From Serratia proteamaculans (GTDB lineage: Bacteria > Pseudomonadota > Gammaproteobacteria > Enterobacterales > Enterobacteriaceae): a DNA stretch of 64,000 bases. The notes under the pieces were generated by a model. The model did not search any database. It saw only the letters and a program-made list of their open reading frames with translations, and was not told where the DNA came from. Positions 9,872-32,473 of the stretch are shown piece after piece. The DNA is taken from the NCBI RefSeq assembly GCF_008830365.1, contig NZ_WBKI01000006.1, positions 1-64,000 on the forward strand, given 5' to 3'. Each line of letters starts with the position of its first letter. The first letter of the stretch is position 1. The position numbers and the translations under genes were made by a program.

Positions 9872-10303
9872 TCAGGCACCTTTTTTAGCTTTATCATCAC
9901 TGGCACCTTGTTCAAGCGCCTCCAGGATGGAGCAATAATTGCTGGTATGCGCGCTACCGCAGCAAGCATCGCTAAGACGCTTTAGCGATTCACGCATCCG
10001 TGTTAGCTCTTTAAGCTTATTTTCAACATCACTGAGCCGCGCATCGACAATCGACTTCGATTCCCGGCAGGTATGGTGCTCGGGATCAACACGGATCGAC
10101 AACAGTTCGGCGATAGTTTCCAACGTGAAACCGAGCTGCTTGGCATAACGGATAAAACGCAGCCGCTGCAGGTCTTGATCGCTGTACAACCGATAACCGC
10201 CCTCGGTACGGATGTTATGATCCATCATTCCCTGCTTCTCGTAATAACGCACGGTATCCGGCGTCACGTCAGCAAGCTTTGCCAGTTGGCCAATCTTAAG
10301 CAT
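9872..10303 (-). CDS. zntR: Zn(II)-responsive MerR-family regulator ZntR
   Basis: Activates the zinc/cadmium exporter gene zntA when zinc is high. The 143-residue protein has the MerR winged helix (about 1-70, VTPDTVRYYEKQG) and a dimerisation helix. With the ATG at 10303 the zinc ligands fall at C79, C114, C115, H119 and C124, the E. coli numbering. A GTG three bases upstream is possible, but the GGAGG site is better spaced for the ATG. The stop of yhdN overlaps this start by one base (TGATG), so translation is probably coupled. zntA is not in the window. Confidence 0.95.
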   Translation of the reverse strand: MLKIGQLAKLADVTPDTVRYYEKQGMMDHNIRTEGGYRLYSDQDLQRLRFIRYAKQLGFTLETIAELLSIRVDPEHHTCRESKSIVDARLSDVENKLKELTRMRESLKRLSDACCGSAHTSNYCSILEALEQGASDDKAKKGA

Positions 10304-10677
10304 CACTCATCCTCCGATGAAAATTTGCCACTCAGTGCACGTTGATATTCACCATGCAAAAAATCAGTACTCATTCCTGCTTGTCGTAAACGGTGTTCCA
10401 GTAACGCCATTCGTTTACCAAGTTCGGCATAGTCCGGATGCCCACTACCAATCCCTTGCAGCAAACGAGCTATATTCAAAGCCTCTTTGCGATCTTCTAA
10501 CTCTGCGGGTAAATAGCCGGCGTTTTTAAGCAAGCGGAAGCCGGTACGCAATTCTACAGGTACAGCACTGTCATCATCCAATTCAAGCGGCTGACCCTGG
10601 CCCGGTAAGTTATCAAATTCCCCTTTGGTCTGCGCATCCAGGATATGACGTTCTGCCCATTGATCGAGTAACCACAT
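10303..10677 (-). CDS. yhdN: DnaJ-family-domain protein YhdN (DUF1992)
   Basis: A 124-residue soluble protein of the DUF1992 family, sometimes annotated as a DnaJ-related domain. It begins MWLLDQWAERHI and carries the conserved KGEFDNLPGQGQPL segment; it lines up with E. coli YhdN over its length. Function unknown. It is followed by zntR with a one-base overlap, and a possible promoter lies 36-64 bp upstream. Confidence 0.9.
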   Translation of the reverse strand: MWLLDQWAERHILDAQTKGEFDNLPGQGQPLELDDDSAVPVELRTGFRLLKNAGYLPAELEDRKEALNIARLLQGIGSGHPDYAELGKRMALLEHRLRQAGMSTDFLHGEYQRALSGKFSSEDE

Positions 10678-10712
10678 AGCATGATCTCTCAGTAGAGCTG
10701 ATTAATAGCGTT

Positions 10713-10741
10713 AGCATAGCGGATAGGGACGGGGATCTTAA
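10713..10741 (-). promoter_or_regulatory. Candidate yhdN-zntR promoter
   Basis: On the minus strand TTAAGA (10736-10741) and TATGCT (10713-10718) are 17 bp apart, upstream of yhdN. Pattern match only. Confidence 0.45.
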
Positions 10742-10783
10742 GTCAGGAAGGGACAGAACGCACGTTTGGCTGATGATGGACGT

Positions 10784-10809
10784 AAAAAAACCGGGCAAGC
10801 CCGGTTTTT
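10784..10809 (-). terminator. Terminator of the alpha ribosomal operon
   Basis: On the minus strand, downstream of rplQ, ACCGGGC-TT-GCCCGGT is followed by seven T in all, a strong intrinsic terminator. It lies 15 bp after the rplQ stop. Confidence 0.92.
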
Positions 10810-10824
10810 CCACGCGTCTACAGA

Positions 10825-11238
<414 letters not shown>

Positions 11239-11254
11239 TTAACCTGTGATCCGG

Positions 11255-12244
11255 TTACTCGTCAGCAATGCTTGCCGGTGGCCAATTTTCCAGGCGCATG
11301 CCCAGAGATAGACCACGGGAGGCCAGCACGTCTTTAATCTCAGTAAGAGATTTTTTACCCAGGTTCGGCGTTTTCAGCAACTCAACCTCGGTACGCTGTA
11401 CCAGATCACCGATGTAGTGGATAGCTTCTGCCTTAAGGCAGTTAGCAGAGCGGACAGTCAATTCCAGATCGTCAACAGGGCGCAGCAGAATCGGATCGAA
11501 TTCTGGTTTCTCTTCTTTAACTTCTGGTTGACGAACATCACGTAAGTCAACAAAAGCTTCAAGTTGTTCAGCCAGGATGGTTGCCGCACGGCGGATCGCC
11601 TCTTCAGGATCGATCGTGCCATTGGTTTCCATTTCGATGACCAGCTTGTCCAGGTCAGTACGCTGTTCTACACGCGCTGCTTCAACATTGTAGGCAATAC
11701 GCTCTACAGGGCTATAGCAGGCGTCAACCAACAGACGACCGATCGGGCGCTCATCTTCTTCCGAATGAATTCGGGCAGAAGCCGGCACATAACCACGACC
11801 ACGTTGAACTTTGATACGCATGCTGATAGCAGCGTTTTCATCGGTCAGGTGGCAGATCACGTGCTGAGGCTTGACGATTTCGACATCACCATCATGGGTA
11901 ATGTCGGCAGCGGTCACAGGGCCAATGCCAGATTTATTCAGGGTAAGGATAACTTCATCTTTCCCTTGAACTCTCACCGCCAGCCCTTTCAGGTTGAGCA
12001 GGATCTCCAGGATATCTTCCTGTACGCCTTCTTTGGTGCTGTACTCATGCAGTACACCATCAATCTCAACCTCGGTCACCGCGCAACCCGGCATAGACGA
12101 AAGCAGAATACGGCGCAGTGCATTGCCGAGAGTATGGCCAAAGCCACGCTCTAACGGCTCAAGGGTCACCTTGGCGTGCGTCGAACTGACTTGCTCGATA
12201 TCTACCAGGCGCGGTTTTAGAAACTCTGTCACAGAACCCTGCAT
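11255..12244 (-). CDS. rpoA: RNA polymerase alpha subunit
   Basis: Alpha dimerises to start polymerase assembly, and its C-terminal domain contacts UP elements and activators such as CRP. The 329 residues are the exact E. coli length: N-terminal domain 1-235 with the [17 protein letters not shown] signature, a linker near 240, and the C-terminal helix-hairpin domain (about 249-329) with RSANCLKAE and [13 protein letters not shown]. It sits in the alpha operon between rpsD and rplQ. Confidence 0.99.
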
Positions 12245-12269
12245 TGTGTCCTCTCTTTGGTACTAAGCC

Positions 12270-12908
<639 letters not shown>

Positions 12909-12920
12909 CTAAAAGCAGCG

Positions 12921-13313
<393 letters not shown>

Positions 13314-13326
13314 TCAATCACCCTGA

Positions 13327-13683
13327 TTATTTCTTGATCGGTTTACGCGGACCCTTACGGGTACGTGCGTTGGTCTTCGTACGCTGACCGCGAACTGGCA
13401 GACCACGACGATGACGCAAACCACGGTATGTACCAAGATCCATCAGACGCTTGATGCTCAGGGTAACTTCACGACGCAAATCACCTTCTACGGTGAATTT
13501 GGCGACTGCTTCACGCAGCTGTTCGATTTGCTCTTCAGACAGCTCACTGATCTTAACACTTTCGGCAATACCCGTAGACGCACAGATAGACTGTGAGCGG
13601 GTTTTACCGATTCCGAAGATCGACGTTAAGGCGATAACGGTATGTTTATGATCAGGAATGTTAATGCCTGCTATACGGGCCAC
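13327..13683 (-). CDS. rpsM: 30S ribosomal protein S13
   Basis: S13 is in the head of the 30S subunit and contacts tRNA and the 50S bridge B1. The 118 residues contain the S13 helix-two-turns-helix fold and the C-terminal tail [18 protein letters not shown]. The gene starts with GTG (13683-13681), as in E. coli, next to the S4 leader target. First gene of the alpha operon. Confidence 0.98.
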   Translation of the reverse strand: MARIAGINIPDHKHTVIALTSIFGIGKTRSQSICASTGIAESVKISELSEEQIEQLREAVAKFTVEGDLRREVTLSIKRLMDLGTYRGLRHRRGLPVRGQRTKTNARTRKGPRKPIKK

Positions 13684-13755
13684 TATGCACTCCTACTATT
13701 TTATACGGCAACACCATTCTGAAAAGCCCGTTTTCAGGATACTCAAATAATGTTG
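13684..13755 (-). promoter_or_regulatory. Alpha-operon leader: S4 autoregulatory pseudoknot
   Basis: Directly upstream of the GTG start of rpsM the minus strand carries TTTGAGTATCCTGAAAACGG, then GGCTTTTCAG and AATAGTAGGAGTGCATAGTG. These blocks match the E. coli alpha leader closely, where they fold into a nested pseudoknot that S4 binds to trap the initiating 30S subunit. The identification rests on this similarity from memory. Confidence 0.8.
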
Positions 13756-13775
13756 CAGCTACATACAAAAGATTG

Positions 13776-13794
13776 GCTGGCTAATCTAGCCAGC
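13776..13794 (-). terminator. Stem-loop at the spc/alpha operon boundary
   Basis: GCTGGCTA (13776-13783) and TAGCCAGC (13787-13794) form an 8-bp stem downstream of rpmJ; on the minus strand it is followed by CAATCTTTTG. It may be a partial terminator allowing read-through from the spc operon into the alpha operon. Confidence 0.55.
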
Positions 13795-13829
13795 TCAACC
13801 CAACTTTGCAAGAAAAATATGCGAGATAA

Positions 13830-15310
<1,481 letters not shown>

Positions 15311-15317
15311 CTGCTAC

Positions 15318-15752
15318 TTATTCCTCAATTTTACCGCCAGCAGCTTCGATAGCAGCACGAGCGCCTTTGGTGACACGCAGACCACGCAGGGTAACCGGAC
15401 GAGCGATTTCGCCAGAAAGCATAACTTTCGCGAATTCGATCTGGACACCAACAACGTTAGCGGCTTTCAGCGTGTTCAGGTCGATTACGTCGCCTTCAAC
15501 AAGAGCCAGTTCAGACAGACGAACTTCTGCCGTGATCATAGCTTTGCGAGAGGTGAAGCCGAATTTCGGCAAACGACGATATAAAGGCATCTGACCACCT
15601 TCAAAACCACGACGTACGCCACCGCCAGAACGTGAGTTCTGACCTTTGTGACCACGACCAGCGGTTTTACCCAGGCCAGAACCAATACCACGACCTACAC
15701 GCTTAGGCGCATGCTTGGCACCTTCAGCCGGAGACAGAGTATTTAAACGCAT
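15318..15752 (-). CDS. rplO: 50S ribosomal protein L15
   Basis: A late-assembly 50S protein of 144 residues with the glycine/arginine-rich extended N-terminus ([21 protein letters not shown]) and a globular C-terminal domain. It starts 3 bp after the stop of rpmD in the spc operon. Confidence 0.98.
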   Translation of the reverse strand: MRLNTLSPAEGAKHAPKRVGRGIGSGLGKTAGRGHKGQNSRSGGGVRRGFEGGQMPLYRRLPKFGFTSRKAMITAEVRLSELALVEGDVIDLNTLKAANVVGVQIEFAKVMLSGEIARPVTLRGLRVTKGARAAIEAAGGKIEE

Positions 15753-15755
15753 CTG

Positions 15756-15935
15756 TTACTCCTCAACCTTAACCATGTAGGAAACCAAGTTGACCATACC
15801 ACGTACAGCAGGAGTATCCTCACGCTCTACAGTATGACCAATACGACGCAGACCTAAACCGATCAGGGTTGCCTTATGCTTTGGCAAACGGCCGATGCTG
15901 CTTTTTGTTTGAGTTACTTTAATAGTCTTTGCCAT
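15756..15935 (-). CDS. rpmD: 50S ribosomal protein L30
   Basis: A 59-residue protein read from the ATG at 15935 to the TAA at 15756, beginning [20 protein letters not shown] and ending MVKVEE, as in the short bacterial L30 family. It lies between rpsE (2 bp upstream) and rplO (3 bp downstream). Confidence 0.97.
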
Positions 15936-15937
15936 GG

Positions 15938-16818
<881 letters not shown>

Positions 16819-17352
16819 TTACTTCTTCTTAGCCTCTTTGGTACGCACGACTTCGTCGGCGTAACGGACACCCTTGCCTTTGTAAGGCTCAGGACGGCGG
16901 TAGGCACGCAGATCTGCAGCAACCTGGCCAATAACTTGTTTATCAGCGCCTTTCAGCACGATTTCAGTTTGGCTTGGGCATTCAGCAGTAATACCTGCTG
17001 GCAGCTGGTGATCGACCGGGTGAGAGAAGCCTAAAGCTAAATTCACCACGTTGCCTTTAACAGCAGCACGATAACCAACACCTACCAGTTGAAGCTTCTT
17101 GGTGAAGCCTTCGGTAACACCAACGACCATTGCGTTCAGCAGAGCGCGCGTGGTACCCGCTTGGGCCCATGCGTTTGCAAAACCTTCGCGCGGGGCGAAA
17201 GTCAGTGCATTAGCTTCTTGCTTCACTTCAACGGCGCTGTGGACAGTACGAGTCAGCTCGCCGTTCTTACCCTTTATCGAAATAACCTGACCGTTGAGTT
17301 TTACCTCTACGCCGGCAGGAATGACGACGGGTGCTTTTGCAACACGAGACAT
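16819..17352 (-). CDS. rplF: 50S ribosomal protein L6
   Basis: L6 sits near the factor-binding centre of the 50S subunit. The 177 residues form two similar domains, with the C-terminal [18 protein letters not shown] signature. Spc operon. Confidence 0.99.
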   Translation of the reverse strand: MSRVAKAPVVIPAGVEVKLNGQVISIKGKNGELTRTVHSAVEVKQEANALTFAPREGFANAWAQAGTTRALLNAMVVGVTEGFTKKLQLVGVGYRAAVKGNVVNLALGFSHPVDHQLPAGITAECPSQTEIVLKGADKQVIGQVAADLRAYRRPEPYKGKGVRYADEVVRTKEAKKK

Positions 17353-17366
17353 TCTTTCCTCCCGAA

Positions 17367-17765
<399 letters not shown>

Positions 17766-17789
17766 TTACTCCCGTGATTCAATTGGTAA

Positions 17790-18095
17790 TTACCAGCTAG
17801 CCTTTTTCAAGCCTGGTACTTCACCGCGCATAGCGGCTTCACGTAACTTGATACGGCTCAACCCGAATTTGCCCACATAACCATGTGGACGGCCAGTTTG
17901 GCGGCAGCGTTTACGCTGACGAGACGGGCTGGAATCACGCGGCAGAGTTTGCAGCTTGAGAACAGCATCCCAACGATCTTCGTCGGAAGAGTTCACACCA
18001 GAAATGATAGCTTTCAGTTCCTCGCGTTTAGCGCGGTACTTTTCAGCCAGTTTCACGCGAACGACTTCGCGTGCTTTCATTGATTGCTTAGCCAT
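17790..18095 (-). CDS. rpsN: 30S ribosomal protein S14
   Basis: The 101-residue long form of S14, without the zinc-finger cysteines of the short form. A longer open frame reaches 18332 but overlaps rplE in another frame; the ATG at 18095 gives [20 protein letters not shown], the expected start. S14 assembles late into the 30S head. It begins 13 bp after rplE ends. Confidence 0.98.
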   Translation of the reverse strand: MAKQSMKAREVVRVKLAEKYRAKREELKAIISGVNSSDEDRWDAVLKLQTLPRDSSPSRQRKRCRQTGRPHGYVGKFGLSRIKLREAAMRGEVPGLKKASW

Positions 18096-18108
18096 CAGTA
18101 ACCCTGCC

Positions 18109-19371
<1,263 letters not shown>

Positions 19372-19439
19372 CTAATGTCAACTACAACTTTAGGACCTAT
19401 TACTAGATCGTTGAAAAGCCCCATAACCGAGGGCGCAGC

Positions 19440-19468
19440 ATTATAACACCGCTTCCAAAGTATGGGTA
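19440..19468 (-). promoter_or_regulatory. spc operon promoter
   Basis: The minus strand carries a perfect -10 TATAAT (19440-19445) with a weak -35 region (TACCCA at about 19463-19468). The surrounding text is almost the same as I recall for E. coli Pspc, including GAAGCGGTGTTATAATGC and a long leader before rplN. The T-run of the S10 terminator lies directly upstream. Confidence 0.8.
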
Positions 19469-19469
19469 G

Positions 19470-19501
19470 AAAAAATAAACGGCTCATTTTCTGAGCCGTT
19501 T
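19470..19501 (-). terminator. Terminator of the S10 operon
   Basis: AAACGGCTCA (19477-19486) and TGAGCCGTTT (19492-19501) form a 10-bp stem with a 5-base loop, followed on the minus strand by a T-rich run (19479 down to 19470). It lies just after rpsQ and touches the upstream edge of the spc promoter. Confidence 0.85.
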
Positions 19502-19524
19502 ATAAGTTAGAGCCAGCTACTCTA

Positions 19525-21451
<1,927 letters not shown>

Positions 21452-21456
21452 CTACC

Positions 21457-21738
<282 letters not shown>

Positions 21739-21749
21739 TTATCCTCTAA

Positions 21750-24149
<2,400 letters not shown>

Positions 24150-24169
24150 TCAATCGCTCAATGACCTGA

Positions 24170-24517
<348 letters not shown>

Positions 24518-24542
24518 TTACTCCTCACACCCATTTCGATTG

Positions 24543-24577
24543 ATGGGGGAGTGTAATCGTCAACATATAACCCCCAT
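24543..24577 (-). promoter_or_regulatory. S10 operon leader hairpin (L4-responsive)
   Basis: In the leader the stem TGGGGG / CCCCCA plus one more A:T pair (24543-24549 with 24571-24577) encloses a 21-base loop. The text GGGGGTTATATGTTGACGA and ACACTCCCCCATC on the minus strand resembles the HE hairpin of the E. coli S10 leader, where L4 and NusA promote termination. Function is inferred from that similarity. Confidence 0.7.
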
Positions 24578-24665
24578 ATCGGGAGTATTGTTCGAAAGGC
24601 AAAACAAACTTGCCAATCGACTGATTCGCTAAAATCAGGCTTACCAAGATTAGGTAAGCCCGCGC

Positions 24666-24693
24666 ATTATACGCAAAACAGAGCGAGAAGCAA
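24666..24693 (-). promoter_or_regulatory. S10 operon promoter
   Basis: On the minus strand -35 TTGCTT (24688-24693) and a perfect -10 TATAAT (24666-24671) are 16 bp apart. The following text GCGCGGGCTTACCTAAT matches the E. coli S10 start region, giving a leader of about 175 bases. Confidence 0.85.
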
Positions 24694-24886
24694 GGCACAG
24701 ATGGAAATATGCTCAGGATATCGACATTTTTTGCAGCTTTATTTCTTGGACGGCACATCGGTAAGTGATAAACAGGGGCATGCGAGGAATTTCGATACAG
24801 CGTTGTGCCTGCTCCCCCGCCCTGCCAGAGAGAAAGCCTGCCGGCTGGGGAGCGTATTTGTTAAATGAAAAACTGGTGCTGCTCTG

Positions 24887-25351
24887 CTAGAGCTGGGCCT
24901 GTGCGTAGTTCTGAATCCCCAGGCGATCTATCAAATCCAGTTCGGTTTCCAACCAGTCGATATGCTCTTCTTCATCGGCCAGGATCTCTATCATCAAATC
25001 ACGGCTGACATAGTCATGGATGGAATCAGCGTAAGCGATGCCTTCGCGAAGACTCTTGGCGCCATCCAACTCCAGGGCCAGATCGGAACGCAGCATTTCT
25101 TCAATATCCTCGCCAATATTCAACTTGCCGAGGTCCTGCAAATTCGGGATACCTTCCAAAAACAAAATACGCTCGATGTAACGATCGGCATGCTTCATTT
25201 CATCGATCGACTCGTGGTATTCCTTGTCATTGAGGCGAGTTAAACCCCAGTTTTTGAACATTCGGGCGTGCAGGAAATATTGATTGATGGCAACCAGCTC
25301 GTTACCGAGCAGCTTGTTGAGGTGAGCAATGATCTTTTTATCGCCTTTCAT
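24887..25351 (-). CDS. bfr: Bacterioferritin
   Basis: A haem-containing 24-subunit ferritin that oxidises and stores iron in the cytoplasm. The 154-residue protein is a four-helix bundle with the haem ligand M52 region ([17 protein letters not shown]) and ferroxidase residues E18, E51, H54, E94, E127 and H130 in the expected segments. The frame extends upstream to 25399, but the ATG at 25351 has AGGAGG eight bases before it and gives the family start MKGDKKII. It follows bfd, which supplies electrons for iron release. Confidence 0.96.
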   Translation of the reverse strand: MKGDKKIIAHLNKLLGNELVAINQYFLHARMFKNWGLTRLNDKEYHESIDEMKHADRYIERILFLEGIPNLQDLGKLNIGEDIEEMLRSDLALELDGAKSLREGIAYADSIHDYVSRDLMIEILADEEEHIDWLETELDLIDRLGIQNYAQAQL

Positions 25352-25425
25352 AGGTAATTCCTCCTGGCCAGTTCTAAAAGTGTAGAAGCTGTAAGCCAAG
25401 AGTCAAAAAATAACCTTACCTTTAG

Positions 25426-25620
25426 TTAGGCAACTTCGTGCATATGAATAATGGTTCCGCTTTCCTCCACCATAATCTGTCTGGCCTGACGAATGCACTT
25501 TCCGCAATCGGTACCAATAGGGACCAGTTCACGCAGTTGTTTCATGGTATGCGGATTATGCTGACGCACGGCCCTACGGATCGCTTTGTCAGTCACGGCA
25601 TTACACAGACATACATACAT
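25426..25620 (-). CDS. bfd: Bacterioferritin-associated ferredoxin
   Basis: A [2Fe-2S] protein that reduces the bacterioferritin core to release iron. The 64-residue protein starts MYVCLCN, and the cluster ligands C4, C6, C38 and C41 lie in YVCLC and DCGKC. Four codons upstream (MSLS) are open but the ATG at 25620 gives the E. coli length. It lies between tuf and bfr, in the E. coli order; a promoter between 25633 and 25700 is likely but not identified. Confidence 0.95.
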   Translation of the reverse strand: MYVCLCNAVTDKAIRRAVRQHNPHTMKQLRELVPIGTDCGKCIRQARQIMVEESGTIIHMHEVA

Positions 25621-25701
25621 AGAGAGACTCACTTCTTAACCAATGCTGTAAGTCTAAATAGGAATGCTTTTTATTTCAATTAAGATTTGAGCGAATTGCA
25701 T

Positions 25702-25731
25702 AAAAAAAGGGCACCGAAGTGCCCTCTTTTT
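25702..25731 (-). terminator. Terminator of the str operon after tuf
   Basis: On the minus strand AGGGCAC-TTCG-GTGCCCT is followed by seven T. The UUCG tetraloop and long T-run make this a strong intrinsic terminator, 22 bp beyond the tuf stop. Confidence 0.93.
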
Positions 25732-25752
25732 GTGTCGAAAAATTATTCGCGA

Positions 25753-26967
<1,215 letters not shown>

Positions 26968-27007
26968 TCATGGAGAGAGCACTGATCAATGTGTTAAACC
27001 CGAAAGC

Positions 27008-29131
<2,124 letters not shown>

Positions 29132-29219
29132 CTATTGCCTTAGGCGTTCAAGTTCGGTTAACCCAAGCGGGTTGGCTTCTTGAAGCGCCCGCTTGGTTAG
29201 CATAACTACTGCGTGGCAA

Positions 29220-29705
<486 letters not shown>

Positions 29706-29786
29706 TTAATTCAGGATTGTCCAAAACTCTACGAGTTTATTTTGACATTAAAGTGAAAATGTTTGGCCTTACTTAACGGAGAACCA

Positions 29787-30227
<441 letters not shown>

Positions 30228-30252
30228 CTACTGGCAAAGTACGGGACGCAGA

Positions 30253-30281
30253 ATTTTAGGGCTGAGTAGTAGATGTGTCAA
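30253..30281 (-). promoter_or_regulatory. str operon promoter
   Basis: On the minus strand a perfect -35 TTGACA (30276-30281) and -10 TAAAAT (30253-30258) are 17 bp apart, upstream of rpsL. It begins only 22 bp after the tusB stop, so the tus genes run into the str promoter without a visible terminator. Confidence 0.9.
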
Positions 30282-30303
30282 GAAATATACAACAATACTC
30301 TCA

Positions 30304-30591
30304 TCACCAAGACATTTGGCTGCGGTGCTTTTCGGTTAATTCAACGAAGTGATTATAGCCGATGACAGTGATCTTGTGCGAAAAATGACCAACCAGGCCT
30401 CTAGCCTCCAGGTCATCCTGTAGTGCATAAAGGGATATGGGGGCGTTGAGCAGCAATTCAAGATGCGCACTCCCGGCCAGGCCGGCCAGCACGCCATCCT
30501 GTAACAACAGCAGGTCATCGCCCGCTGCCGCCAGGCGCAGCAACGCAGGTAAATCGCATTGAGTTGGGGAACGGCCAAGGGTATACAGCAT
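30304..30591 (-). CDS. tusB: Sulfur relay protein TusB
   Basis: Part of the TusBCD complex that passes persulfide sulfur from TusA to TusE for 2-thiouridine at the wobble base of Lys, Glu and Gln tRNAs. The 95-residue protein is the E. coli length. It lacks the catalytic cysteine found in TusD. Last of yheO-tusD-tusC-tusB, 9 bp after tusC. Confidence 0.95.
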   Translation of the reverse strand: MLYTLGRSPTQCDLPALLRLAAAGDDLLLLQDGVLAGLAGSAHLELLLNAPISLYALQDDLEARGLVGHFSHKITVIGYNHFVELTEKHRSQMSW

Positions 30592-30600
30592 CAGGATTTC

Positions 30601-30960
30601 CTAAAAAGTCATCACCGCATCATAGCCGGCTAACTGTTGACGCAGCGCATCCGGCGCCAATACCTCGGCGTCCAGCACCCAGTCGGTCACCTGACTCAGA
30701 CCGCGTTCCTGCAAGGATGCCTGGCACAGATAACACTGCTCAACGTCATACAACGGCAATACGCCAAAGGTGGCGATGTAATTGCGAGCCAGAATTTTTT
30801 CCGGTTGCTGCCCCGGCAATAGCTGCAACACGCCATCACCGATAAAAAACACGCCCAGATCTTCGCTCAGCGCCGAAGTGGCCAGTAACGCATCCAACCC
30901 TTCCCTGCCGCCGCTACTGCCGTGCGGAGCCTGGGTAAAAACAAAAGCGACTCGTTTCAT
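30601..30960 (-). CDS. tusC: Sulfur relay protein TusC
   Basis: A DsrE/DsrF-like subunit of TusBCD. The 119 residues match E. coli TusC, starting [21 protein letters not shown]. It lies 8 bp after tusD. Confidence 0.96.
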   Translation of the reverse strand: MKRVAFVFTQAPHGSSGGREGLDALLATSALSEDLGVFFIGDGVLQLLPGQQPEKILARNYIATFGVLPLYDVEQCYLCQASLQERGLSQVTDWVLDAEVLAPDALRQQLAGYDAVMTF

Positions 30961-30968
30961 AAACTCTC

Positions 30969-31358
30969 TTAGAACTGTACCAGGCGGTCACTGCTCAGCG
31001 CAGCCTCTGCCAGTGAACCTAACCCGCTGAGGATAAAACCCGGCTGCAGGTTTGCCGCAGCCAGCCCCTGCTGAGCCGCTTCCTGTTCATCGGTCACCCC
31101 ACGTCGCAATGCAGCCGCCACGCAGACATTGAGCTCAACACGGTGTTGCTGTGCCAACTGCACCCAACCGCGGACCAAATCGAACTCATCACCGGCGGGC
31201 GCCGTCAGTTGATTGGCGTTAAACACCCCTTCACGGTAAAAAAACACGCTGGAGAGGCGGTGCCCTTTCGCCAGCAAAGCCTGAGCAAACTGGTAGGCGC
31301 TGCTGGCCTGCTGGGTACCATACGCCGGTCCGGTGACCAAAAGGCAGTAATTCAGCAT
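30969..31358 (-). CDS. tusD: Sulfurtransferase subunit TusD
   Basis: The sulfur-accepting subunit of TusBCD. The 129-residue DsrE-fold protein keeps the active cysteine at C79 ([14 protein letters not shown]), one position later than in E. coli because of one extra N-terminal residue. Its start overlaps the yheO stop by one base (TGATG). Confidence 0.96.
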   Translation of the reverse strand: MLNYCLLVTGPAYGTQQASSAYQFAQALLAKGHRLSSVFFYREGVFNANQLTAPAGDEFDLVRGWVQLAQQHRVELNVCVAAALRRGVTDEQEAAQQGLAAANLQPGFILSGLGSLAEAALSSDRLVQF

Positions 31359-32080
31359 CAGCGGTCAGTTCCCACCAAATCGCCGCTTTTGAACTGGCGG
31401 ATGTACAGATACACGGTGTGCTTGGAGATATTCAGACGATCCGCCACCTGATTAATCGCATCCTTGATGTCAAAAATGCCTTTCTCGTAGAGGTTCAGCA
31501 CCACCTGACGATTTTTGGCATTGTTGGAGACGTTACGATCGGCATTAACTTCCTCAATGGTGAACTCCAGCGTTTGAGCCACCAAGTCGTCAACGGAAGA
31601 CGCAAAGTTAACCGAAGGAGCCACTTCCTGAGTTTCCGGCGGCATAAAGGTCTGCATCACCTGAGAGAAAGGCACGTCGAGGTTCATGTTAATACACAAC
31701 AGGCCGATCACCCGCTGGTCGTGGTTGCGAATGGCAATCGTCACCGACTTCATCAGCACACCACTCTTGGCGCGGGTAAAATAGGCTTGCGATACACTGC
31801 TGTCATTGCCGGCCATGTCATGCAACATGCGCAGCGCCAGGTCGGTGATCGGCGAACCGATTTGCCGCCCAGTATGCTCCCCATTGGCAATACGTACCGC
31901 CGAGCATTTCAAATCTTCCAGTGCATGCAGCACAATCTCACAATGCCCGCCGATCAACATCGCCAGGCCATCAACCACGGCTTCGTAAGACTTCAGAATT
32001 TCATGATCCGTTTGGGTAAACGGACGTTCGTTCAGCAAATCAAGTTCGCTGGCTTCGCTGGATAAAAGCGAATTAGACAT
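31358..32080 (-). CDS. yheO: YheO family regulator (PAS-like plus helix-turn-helix)
   Basis: A predicted DNA-binding regulator of 240 residues, the E. coli length: an N-terminal PAS-like YheO domain (about 25-140) and a C-terminal HTH of the DUF2087/YheO type ([19 protein letters not shown]). The frame opens at 32098, but the ATG at 32080 gives the E. coli-like start MSNSLL. The ligand is unknown. It is the first gene of the tus operon, which suggests control of sulfur relay. Confidence 0.9.
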   Translation of the reverse strand: MSNSLLSSEASELDLLNERPFTQTDHEILKSYEAVVDGLAMLIGGHCEIVLHALEDLKCSAVRIANGEHTGRQIGSPITDLALRMLHDMAGNDSSVSQAYFTRAKSGVLMKSVTIAIRNHDQRVIGLLCINMNLDVPFSQVMQTFMPPETQEVAPSVNFASSVDDLVAQTLEFTIEEVNADRNVSNNAKNRQVVLNLYEKGIFDIKDAINQVADRLNISKHTVYLYIRQFKSGDLVGTDR

Positions 32081-32273
32081 CGAAAATACCACCCTCAAAG
32101 ATCGCCTGTGCCAGGGGGCGCAGCTAAAACTGCTCGTGCGGGCTTCTTCACTCCCTGGGATTGCTCAGGGTGTGCGAGCTGGCTGATATCAGTATGAAAC
32201 AGCACGACATGCGTCCGCCGCCTTGACGGCCAGGAACAGTTTTAGGTACACGCCCTAAGGGGCAGGCGCATGA

Positions 32274-32302
32274 CTTATAAGTCCGGATAATTAGTCTAGC
32301 AA
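32274..32302 (-). promoter_or_regulatory. Candidate yheO-tusDCB promoter
   Basis: On the minus strand TTGCTA (32297-32302) and TATAAG (32274-32279) are 17 bp apart. A transcript from here would have a leader of about 190 bases before yheO. Confidence 0.5.
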
Positions 32303-32428
32303 AACAGCCAGAGTAAAGTCCTTGCGTTTGCGCGTGGTATTGACGTTAAGCCCGATGCCCGGCAGGCGTCAAGCAATCAGTGGAGGAGGAAGTGAAAGTT
32401 ACGCCCGATTCGGCAGGCTGAAATGAAC

Positions 32429-32455
32429 ACCGCCGCGAAGAATGTTCGCGGCGGT
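32429..32455 (-). terminator. Stem-loop after fkpA
   Basis: ACCGCCGCGAA (32429-32439) and TTCGCGGCGGT (32445-32455) form a perfect 11-bp stem with a 5-base loop, 18 bp beyond the fkpA stop. The T-run after it is poor, so it could be a terminator or a 3'-end stabiliser. Confidence 0.65.
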
Positions 32456-32473
32456 ATGGGGACTCAGGCAAAC

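Larger units (their letters stand above)
32081..32473. other. Intergenic region between yheO and fkpA
   Basis: No protein gene is supported in these 393 bp. It holds the fkpA 3' stem-loop, a candidate yheO promoter and a GC-rich leader of about 190 bases with short inverted repeats (for example CGCCCTAAGGGGC near 32251). Nothing resembling a known riboswitch was recognised. Confidence 0.6.

Noticed and set aside
24525-24758. 77-codon minus-strand frame between rpsJ and bfr
   Set aside because: It overlaps the S10 promoter and leader RNA; no homology recognised.
25621-25700. Fur box upstream of bfd
   Set aside because: Iron control is expected, but the AT-rich text does not match the 19-bp Fur consensus well enough to call.
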